Source of the DNA: Enterobacter sp. EA-1
GTDB lineage: Bacteria; Pseudomonadota; Gammaproteobacteria; Enterobacterales; Enterobacteriaceae
NCBI GenBank assembly: GCA_002886105.1
Contig: CP025776.1
Span: forward strand, 3,596,001-3,660,000
Length of the DNA stretch: 64,000 nt
Direction of reading: 5' to 3'
Each line of letters begins with the position of its first letter. Position 1 is the stretch's first letter. The notes beneath the pieces were generated by a model that was not told where the DNA came from, made no database searches, and saw only the letters and a program-made list of their open reading frames with translations. A program made the position numbers and the translations under genes. Positions 57,591 to 64,000 of the stretch are shown one piece after another.

Positions 57591-58899
57591 AGACCGATTT
57601 CATTATGACGCCGCTGGCCATGCCAGAGGATGGCGTGGTTGACCATAATCTGGCACTCGATGGCGATGCGCCGGTCATTCCCAAAGCCAACCGTAAAACC
57701 CTTTTCCCGAATATCACCAAAGAAGATCTGTTCCAGATGATGATCTCTGTGCAGCAATCACCGCAGGACGTGGTGGCAGAGTTCGCAGAGAAATACCGCC
57801 AGCGCGTGGGCGCGGCGTATGCCATTATCCGACCGCCAGCGGGACGTCCAGCCTGCATCTGGCGTTGATTGGCGCAGGCGTGAAACCCGGCGATGAAGTG
57901 CTGGTGCCCGCCTTTACCTTTATCGCGACTGCGCAGGCGATTGTCGCCGCCAAAGCGATCCCGATTTTTGTCGATATTACTCCCGGAACGTGGTGTATCG
58001 ACCCGGCGCAACTGGAGAAAAACTCACGCCCCGCACCAAGGCGGTGATGCCGGTGCATGTGCACGGCCTGCCTGCGGACCTCGATGCCCTGACGGAATTC
58101 TGCCAGCGGCATAATCTGGCGTTAGTTGAAGATGCCTCCCATGCGCACTCCGCAAGCTGGCAGGGACGCCATTGCGGCACCTTTGGCGATGCCGCCGGGC
58201 AGAGCCTGATGGCGGATAAAAACTTCCCGCTCGGCGGGAAGCCGGTATTGCTTTCTTTAAAGAGCGCAGCAGCTACCAACGCGCCTGCGCCTTCCTCGAA
58301 AGAATCCGGCACGGATTACAGCATGTCACGGGTAGCGGCGGCCTTTGGCATCAGCCAGCTCGCGCGTCTCGATTACTATGATGAAATCCGCCAGCGCAAT
58401 GCGCAGCACCTGATTGCAGAGCTTGCCACCACGCGTCTGTTCCGTGGCCCGGCCATCCCGGAAGGGGCGAAACACAGCTTCAATATGTTCCGCATCAACA
58501 TCAACTGCGATTTGCCCGAGCTGGCTGGCATTCCGGAACACAAAGTCAAACAGGCATTACAGCAGGCGCTGAATGAAGAAGGGGTATTTGCCCGCGAGTG
58601 GCAAAACACCCTGCTGCCCTTCCATCTCCCCTTCCAGAACCAGAAAGGGTTTGGCAAGGCTTCCCGTTCTTCCCGGCAGAGCGGAAACACTACCAGCATG
58701 AAGACTTCCCTAACGCCATGAAGATGCTGCAGCATCGCTGGTGTTGTGTCGCGAACTGCGCTCGCCGGTGGAGTATGAAAAACTGCGGTCCTATGTGCTC
58801 GCGTTCAAAAAAGTGGATCGCCATCTTTCCCGCATCGCGGAGATCGCCCGTCACATCGACGATGTTCCGCCCTACGAAAAGGATGCACGACTCGGATGA
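57587..58899 (+). CDS. DegT/DnrJ/EryC1-family PLP aminotransferase
   Basis: It begins MKTDFIMTPLAMPEDGVVDH. The family hallmarks are ASGTSSLHLALIGAGVKPGDEVLVPAFTF, VEDASHAHSASWQGRHCGTFGD and the PLP lysine at 58218-58220 in ADKNFPLGGEAG. DYSMSRVAAAFGISQLARL and FAREWQNTLLPFHLPFQ follow. It ends EKDARLG. Enzymes of this family aminate ketosugars, which fits a hydroxyketone made by transketolase. Breaks lie near 57826, 58025, 58240, 58300, 58662 and 58735. It overlaps both neighbours by 4 bases. Confidence 0.88.
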
Positions 58900-59934
58900 A
58901 TACTGTCCACACAGCCGCCATTCTTGGCGGCTCCCGATTCGTCGGCGGCGAACTGTACCGCCTGTTAAGCACCCATCCGCAGATTGATGTGCAGTTTGTC
59001 TCTTCGGAGTCTAAAAAAGGGCTGCCGGTGGAACGCCAGATGCGCAGTTTCCGCCGCCACAGCCATAAACCGGGTCTGAAGTTCTCGTCCATCAGCGACA
59101 TCAAAGACAACCATTACGATCTGGTCTTTTCCTGCCTGCCGAACGGCAAACTGCCACAGATGGTGTCGTTAGTCAGCGAACACTGTACGCGCCTGTTCAA
59201 CCTGAGCGGCGACTACCGCTTTGATGACGAGGCGATTAACGCGGTGCACTACCCGGCCACGCCGGGCAGTTTGCCGCAGGTGGTCAGCCAATATTTTGTG
59301 CCGGAATTCACCACGCCCGACCCGGCAGCGACCCTCATCAACCTGCCTCGGCTGTATGGCGGTGGCTTCGCTCTATGCGCTGTGGCCGCTGGTCAGCAAA
59401 CAGCTGGTGGCAGGCAATATCATCGTTGATGCGAAAACCGGCTCCAGCGGCGCAGGGAAAAGCAGCGCCGAAACCCATGCCGAACGTTCACACAATTTCC
59501 GCCTGCACAAAGCGTTCAGCCATCGTCACGGGCCGGAAGTGGCGAAATTACAGCAGCTGACCGCCGATCCGCTGGACATCACCTTTGCGGCTTTCAGCCT
59601 CGATACCGCCAGAGGGATCCACGTCAGCGCTTACAGCACGCTCAAACCGGGCTGTACGGCGGCGGATGTGCGTCAGGCGTTTTCTCCCACTACCAGCAGA
59701 CGCCGTTTGTTCACTACCTGAAAAACGGCCGGTGCCGATGCTGAAAACCGTCTGCGGCACCAATCACGCCGAGGTCGCCACGTTGGTTGAGGGTGATAAG
59801 TGCCTCAGTCTCTGTTCGCTGGACAACCTGCTTAAAGGCGCAGCGGGCCGGGGCGGTGCAGGCGGCAAATCTCTGGCTCGGCCTCGGAGCCGTTTGCCGG
59901 GCTGGATCATCTTAACGAAGCCGGGTGGCCATAA
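58896..59934 (+). CDS. lysY: LysY-type carrier-protein acyl-phosphate reductase
   Basis: An ArgC-like NADPH-dependent reductase producing the carrier-bound semialdehyde. It begins MNTVHTAAILGGSRFVGGEL with the NADP-binding loop. The catalytic region is LINLPGCMAVASLYALWPL, where the active-site cysteine is recovered after repairing an indel at 59348 (CCWGG-type). VDAKTGSSGAGKSS and the end LDHLNEAGWP follow, again after repair of CCWGG sites near 59852 and 59885. The TAA (59932-59934) overlaps the lysZ ATG. Confidence 0.88.
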
Positions 59935-60736
59935 TGGATAATCTCTACGTCATCAAAGCCGGAAGCAGCACCCTGTACAGCGGCAGTGGTTTTTCCGCGA
60001 AGTGATGGAAATCAGCCGCGCCGGTGCTGGTGATCTGCGGCGGCGCGGAGGCTATCGAACGGGAGTACCGCCACCGGAGATCGACGTGGCGTATCTGCCG
60101 CTGGCGAACGGCGATCGGGTGCGCTATTGCAGCCCGGAGCACATGGACGTGATCCTTAAAGCCTACCGCGAGCGCATTGGCAACCTGATTAGTCTTGCGG
60201 CGCAAACGCTGGATTTTTTCCGCCTATTACCAGTCGCTGGCGACAATCAGCTGGTGACCGGAAAGATGGGTAAGCCACTGAAAATCACTGAAGGCGGGCG
60301 CAGCCGCATTGTGCGCGACTCGCTTTACGGTGGATTCAACGACGCAAAACCGCCGTCTTACGCGCGTTGCTGGAAAGCTATGACATTGTTTTTTCTCTCA
60401 CCGCCTATCTGGGAAAGCCACGCGTCAGTACATCAATATTGATGCCGATATGCTGGCAGCACACTGGCGGTGGCGCTGAACGCCAACCATCTGCGTTTTG
60501 TCACCGGTACGGCGGGGATCCTGCGGGACATCAACGATAGCGCCAGCACCCTGCTCGATGTCTACGCCGACGACGAACTGGTGGTAAGCGGGCGGATGAA
60601 ACAGAAAGTCCGCGCCTGCCAGCTCGCGCTGCAACAGGGCGTTTGCGATATCGCCATCAATGGCCCGCACTCACTCTCTGCCGCCGCCACCGGTTCTGGC
60701 GCGGCACCGGCGTCAGCGAACCGATGCGCTTGTTGA
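59934..60736 (+). CDS. lysZ: LysZ-type carrier-protein amino-acid kinase
   Basis: An ArgB-like kinase that phosphorylates the side-chain carboxyl of the carrier-bound amino acid. It begins MDNLYVIKAGSSTLYSGSG; the phosphate-binding Lys and Gly-rich LVICGGAEAIEREY follow. Conserved parts are KITEGGRSRIVRDSLYGGFN and NANHLRFVTGTAGILRDIND, with GRMKQKVRACQLALQQG before the C terminus. Breaks lie near 59988, 60022, 60222, 60345, 60420 and 60695. The exact end is obscured; as read, TGA is at 60734-60736, overlapping lysK. Confidence 0.85.
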
Positions 60737-61759
60737 ACATGATGGTCAATATCTCGTCCATTTCCGGCGACGAGTCGGTGCTGGCGAACTTTCTGTCTCA
60801 GCGTCTGGCCGGTAGCGGCATCGATGCGCAGATTGACCCTGCAGGCAACTGGTGCTGAGCAAAGGCAACGGACCAAACACCCTGCTGATGCTCGGCCATC
60901 TGGATACCGTGCCGGGGCTGTGGCGCAGCGACGCGGGCGAGGATTTCGTCAGCGGTCGCGGCAGCGTCGACGCCAAAGGCTGCCCGGCGAACTTTATCGA
61001 CGTACTGCAACAGGTTGAGGTGCCGCCTCACGCGCGTTTGCTGGTGGTGGGCGCCACCGAAGAAGAGGTCTCCTCCTCGAAAGGCGCTTACTACGTGCGC
61101 GACAACTACCCGCCAACGCGGTGATCATTGGCGAACCCAGCGGCGTGATGCACGTTGCCATTGGCTATTATGGCCTGCTGAAGATCAAAGTGACCGTGCG
61201 CAAAGGCATGGAGCACCGCCGCACGGGACGCGAAAACCTCTATCGAGCACGTTTATGAAGCCGCTGGCGCGCTGCGGGCGGTGATGAACGATTTTGACAG
61301 CAACAATATCTCCAACATCATCGGCATCACCCATCGCCACGCGCTTTCCTGTGAAGAGTCGCAGTTGGTGATCAATTTCCGCGTTTCGCCGGAAGCGCGC
61401 CCGGCTACATCGAACCACTGCTTGCGCTGAGCGGCGATGGGCTCACGGTGGAGATCGAGCGCAGCACACCGGGCTATAAATCGTCACGCACCAACCCGCT
61501 CTACCGCGCGCTTAACCCGAGGGCCTTCAGTCGCGTACTGACGGACACGCCACCGCGCCCGGTGGTGAAAAAGGCACCTGCGATATGAATACGCTGGCGA
61601 CAAGCTGGCACAATGTGCCGTTCATCGCCTATGGCCCCGGTGATTCCGCGCTTGATCATACCGACAAAGAGATCAACTACACCGACGATGTGCTGCTGTC
61701 GCGGCGCATTTTGCAGGAGACCGTTGTCAACTGGATGCGGCTGAATGGAGGGGGAGTAA
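60723..61759 (+). CDS. lysK: LysK-type carrier-protein hydrolase (M20 peptidase family)
   Basis: Cleaves the finished amino acid from LysW. It starts MRLLNMMVNISSISGDESVL. Metal and catalytic motifs are GHLDTVPGLW (His at 60897-60899), GRGSVDAKGCPANF (Asp at 60969-60971) and GATEEEVSSSKGA (61059-61067). GYYGLLKIKVTVRKGMEHR and GTCDMNTLATSWHNVPFIAYGPG follow. Breaks lie near 60854, 61118, 61215, 61395 and 61518. With one G removed from 61749-61754 the frame ends at TAA 61757-61759, overlapping the next ATG (TAATG). Confidence 0.88.
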
Positions 61760-62597
61760 TGGCCTCGTTGCATGAACTGCCCGCACTGGCGGCCCAGGGC
61801 GGCGTGATTATTGATATCGCCGCCAGCGATGTCGGTTGCCATATTGGCGGCTCGCTGTCAGTCATCGATATTCTGCTCTACGCCCTTAACCGCTATCAGG
61901 CGGATGAGCATAACTGCGTGGTGCTGAGCAAAGGGCACGCCGCCGCCGCGCTCTATAGCGCACTGTACGTGCTCGGTTACAGCGACACCAACCCGGCGGA
62001 ACATATGGCCGCAGCGATTCGCTGCTGACTGGCCACCCGAACCATAAAATCCCGCATATTCGTTTCTCTACCGGCAGCCTCGGGCACGGCATCGGTTATG
62101 CCGCAGGCTGGGCGCTGGCGCAGCGTCAGTTGAACAGCAACGGCATTGCCGTGGCGATTGGCGGTGATGGCGAGTTGCAGGAAGGGTTGTGCTGGGAAGT
62201 ACTGCAGGTGCTTTCCGCGCAGGAGATCAACAACCGGTGTATGTCATTGATAACAATGGCGCACAAAACGATGGTTATGTCCGGGATATCTCCCCCATCG
62301 CCGATATCAAAGCGCGTTTTGCCTCTTACCGCATGGATGTGGTGGAAATTGACGGTCACGACTTCGGAACTGGAGCAGGCGTTTTCCGCACGGCAAAACC
62401 GCGGGCTGGTGATCATTGCCAACACGGTGAAAGGCAAAGGCATTGCCGAGCTGGAGGGCAACCCGTCCTGCCACTACGCCAAACTGGAAACTTCACCCGG
62501 TGGCAATCAAATGGAAAAGGAGACTCGCCGATGCTGTCAGGTAGAGACGCGTGCAAGGATGAACTGGTTAACTGCGCGCAGGAAGACGCGAAAATAG
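61759..62597 (+). CDS. Transketolase N-terminal (TPP-binding) subunit
   Basis: One half of a split transketolase. It starts MASLHELPALAAQGGVIIDI, then VLSKGHAAAALYSALYVLGY, GHPNHKIPHIRFSTGSLGHG and the thiamine pyrophosphate motif GGDGELQEG (about 62161) ending in VIDNNGAQNDG. Next come VKGKGIAELEGNPSCHYAKL. Breaks lie near 62010, 62235 and 62367. The native stop is unclear; the reading frame ends at 62597, inside the next gene, but it probably ends nearer 62530. It should act with the following subunit on the carrier-bound aldehyde. Confidence 0.85.
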
Positions 62598-63400
62598 TGT
62601 GTCTGGAGGCAGATCTCGGCGGGCGTAATCACCCTTTTCAACAGCGCTTCCCGGACCGTTTTTACAATATCGGCATCGCCGAGATGGCGGCCATCGATAT
62701 GTGCACGGGGCTTGCCGCTGCCGGGTTCAAACCCTTTTTCACCACCTTCGCGCCGTTCGCCGCGCTGCGTTGTGCGGAGGCGATCAAGCTGTCGCTCGGC
62801 TATATGGGCCAACCAATCACCGTGATTGGCGCGTATGGCGGCGTCTCTGGCGGCTGGTTTGGCACTACCCATCACAGCCTTGAAGATGTCGGTGCGGTGC
62901 GATTGTTCCCCGGTATCCGTATCGCCTGCCCGTATGGCGAAACCGAAACACGGCAGGTGCTGCGCAACGCCGCCCAGGGTAGCGAGCCTTGTTATATCCG
63001 GCTGGGGCGCAACGACGTTTACCCCGATCTTGAACGCTCGGCGGAATTCGACACGCTGATCGTTGAGCAGGGTTATCGCGCCAGCCACCCGGTTACGCTT
63101 GTCTCGGTGGGCGAAAAAGCCACGCAATTGTGCGTCGCCGCCAAACAGGAGCTGGGCGAAATCAATCACCTGCACTTGTGCTATGTGGACAACGCCTCCC
63201 TGCACCATCTCATGCCAGACATCGCCCGGCTTCCCGGCCCGCTGGTGGTAGTGGAAGAACATCGCCGCGCGGGCAGCGTGGCGGCGGAACTGGCGCTCAG
63301 CATGCCGCATAAACAGGTGCTTTCTTACACCCCCAACGATGACTGGCCAGTATGGCGGCAGCCGGAGGACGACGTACTGGCGGGCCTGAACTTCTCTTGA
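62531..63400 (+). CDS. Transketolase C-terminal (pyrimidine-binding) subunit
   Basis: An intact 289-residue partner subunit. MLSGRDACKDELVNCAQEDA follows AAAAGGAGA. The cofactor-activating glutamate is in FYNIGIAEMAAIDM (gag at 62681-62683), with GFKPFFTTFAPFAALRCAEA and SGGWFGTTHHSLEDVGAVR typical of the Pyr domain. The third domain runs to DDVLAGLNFS. Standard enterobacterial transketolases are single chains of about 660 residues; this split form is typical of pathway-dedicated enzymes. Confidence 0.92.
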   Translation: MLSGRDACKDELVNCAQEDAKIVCLEADLGGRNHPFQQRFPDRFYNIGIAEMAAIDMCTGLAAAGFKPFFTTFAPFAALRCAEAIKLSLGYMGQPITVIGAYGGVSGGWFGTTHHSLEDVGAVRLFPGIRIACPYGETETRQVLRNAAQGSEPCYIRLGRNDVYPDLERSAEFDTLIVEQGYRASHPVTLVSVGEKATQLCVAAKQELGEINHLHLCYVDNASLHHLMPDIARLPGPLVVVEEHRRAGSVAAELALSMPHKQVLSYTPNDDWPVWRQPEDDVLAGLNFS

Positions 63401-63448
63401 AAGGTTACTCACCACCATAAAAGACATTATTTATGCCAAGGAGCATGT

Positions 63449-64000
63449 ATGAGCACGAGCTTTGCCATTTTAAAAGATCCGCGTTTCCGGGCGTTTTTTC
63501 TCTCTGACATCGTTTCAGGGTTTGGCGTCGGAATGGCGACGATCGGGGCCAACTGGTTTGTGCTGATGAAAACCGGGTCGAATCAATATGTCGGTATATT
63601 ACTGGCGGTGAACGTGATCGCAGGGTTTGTGGCCTCCCTCTTTCCGGGGGTGATCACCGATAAATATAACCGTAAGACCGTGATCTTTTTCACCCATGCT
63701 ATTCGTGCGCTCTTTTGCTGCTGCTGTTCGTTATGCTGTCGAATTTCGATTTCAATATGTATTACCTGTACGCGTTCGCCATTATTAATGGCGTCGGCTG
63801 GACGTATGTCGGCTTCGCGCAGTTTTCTGCAGGAAATTCTCGAAGAGAAAAATATGTCACCGGCAACTCTCTGCTGGAGATCAGCTTGCAGGTCGGAATG
63901 TTTCTTGCAGCGGCAGCGTCCAGGTTTATTTATAAATACTTCAGCTTTAACGCCATTCTGCTGGTGAATGCGCTGATGTTTGTCTTCAGCGCCATCACCA
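63449..64000 (+). CDS. MFS transporter, cut off by the window edge
   Basis: It starts MSTSFAILKDPRFRAFFLSD, with helices such as GFGVGMATIGANWFVLM and YVGILLAVNVIAGFVASLF and the MFS loop PGVITDKYNRKTVIFF. Breaks near 63713 and 63825 split it, and the gene continues past base 64000. It lies 48 bases after the transketolase gene, same strand, so it likely exports the product (or protects the producer). The direction of transport is inference. Confidence 0.75.

Noticed and set aside
55928-61759. The LysW-X-Y-Z-K set as the host's lysine or arginine pathway
   Set aside because: Enterobacteria have other complete routes, and the transketolase, DegT aminotransferase and exporter have no place in lysine or arginine synthesis.

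Overview
The window is chromosomal DNA from a member of the Enterobacteriaceae. The block dacA-ybeD-lipB-ybeF-lipA-tatE-ybeM-crcB-cspE-pagP and the block dcuC-rna-rnk-uspG-ahpF-ahpC-dsbG-ybdL follow the E. coli order, with proteins close to the E. coli ones. The mtnBCD genes, the yiaK-yiaS operon containing yiaX1 and yiaX2, and the second leuA point to the Klebsiella/Enterobacter/Kosakonia side of the family. I cannot name a genus from the sequence alone.

The sequence is not finished quality. Nearly every long gene carries one to ten single-base indels that split an otherwise conserved protein. Many sit exactly at CCWGG sites, the Dcm methylation motif, which read as CCGAGG, CCCTCGG, CCAGGG and similar. 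This pattern suggests uncorrected long-read basecalling errors at methylated cytosines plus homopolymer errors. I therefore annotate the broken genes as intact loci spanning all their pieces and note the breaks.

Layout. 1-7.5 kb: peptidoglycan trimming (dacA), lipoate synthesis (lipB, lipA), Tat translocation (tatE), fluoride channel (crcB), cold-shock protein (cspE), lipid A palmitoylation (pagP). 7.7-14.4 kb: a Cu/Ag efflux operon (cusF, cusC, cusB, cusA on the minus strand) lying between pagP and dcuC, where E. coli K-12 has nothing; its CusB ends in an extra CusF-like domain. 14.7-21.7 kb: C4-dicarboxylate transport, RNase I, stress proteins, alkyl hydroperoxide reductase, DsbG. 21.7-24.8 kb: methionine salvage (ybdL/mtnE, mtnB, mtnC, mtnD) with a MetJ box in the divergent promoter. 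24.9-27.3 kb: an AT-rich accessory patch with an AlbA_2 (Schlafen-type) protein and a TacA-TacT toxin-antitoxin pair with a perfect palindrome upstream. 27.4-32 kb: a DUF1349 protein and two divergent chemoreceptors. 32-37.9 kb: melibiose operon (melR, melA, melB), then a second 2-isopropylmalate synthase gene preceded by a leader ORF and a start-site hairpin. 37.9-47.5 kb: an AraC-type regulator and the yiaJ/yiaKLX1X2PQRS operon for 2,3-diketo-L-gulonate and L-ascorbate breakdown. 47.5-54.1 kb: a Fur-box-preceded ferric siderophore uptake operon (TonB receptor, binding protein, two permeases, ATPase, FhuF-type reductase).

The most remarkable part is 55.3-64 kb. A tightly coupled operon encodes a flavin reductase, a LysW-type amino-group carrier protein, LysX, LysY, LysZ and LysK homologues, a DegT-type PLP aminotransferase with an odd DegT-like partner, both halves of a transketolase, and an MFS transporter, with a divergent LysR regulator. 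Enterobacteria make lysine and arginine by other routes, so this looks like carrier-protein-borne secondary metabolism. A carrier-bound glutamate would be reduced to a semialdehyde, extended by two carbons by transketolase, aminated, released by LysK and exported. This logic is known from vazabitide A biosynthesis in Streptomyces. The cluster runs off the right edge of the window.
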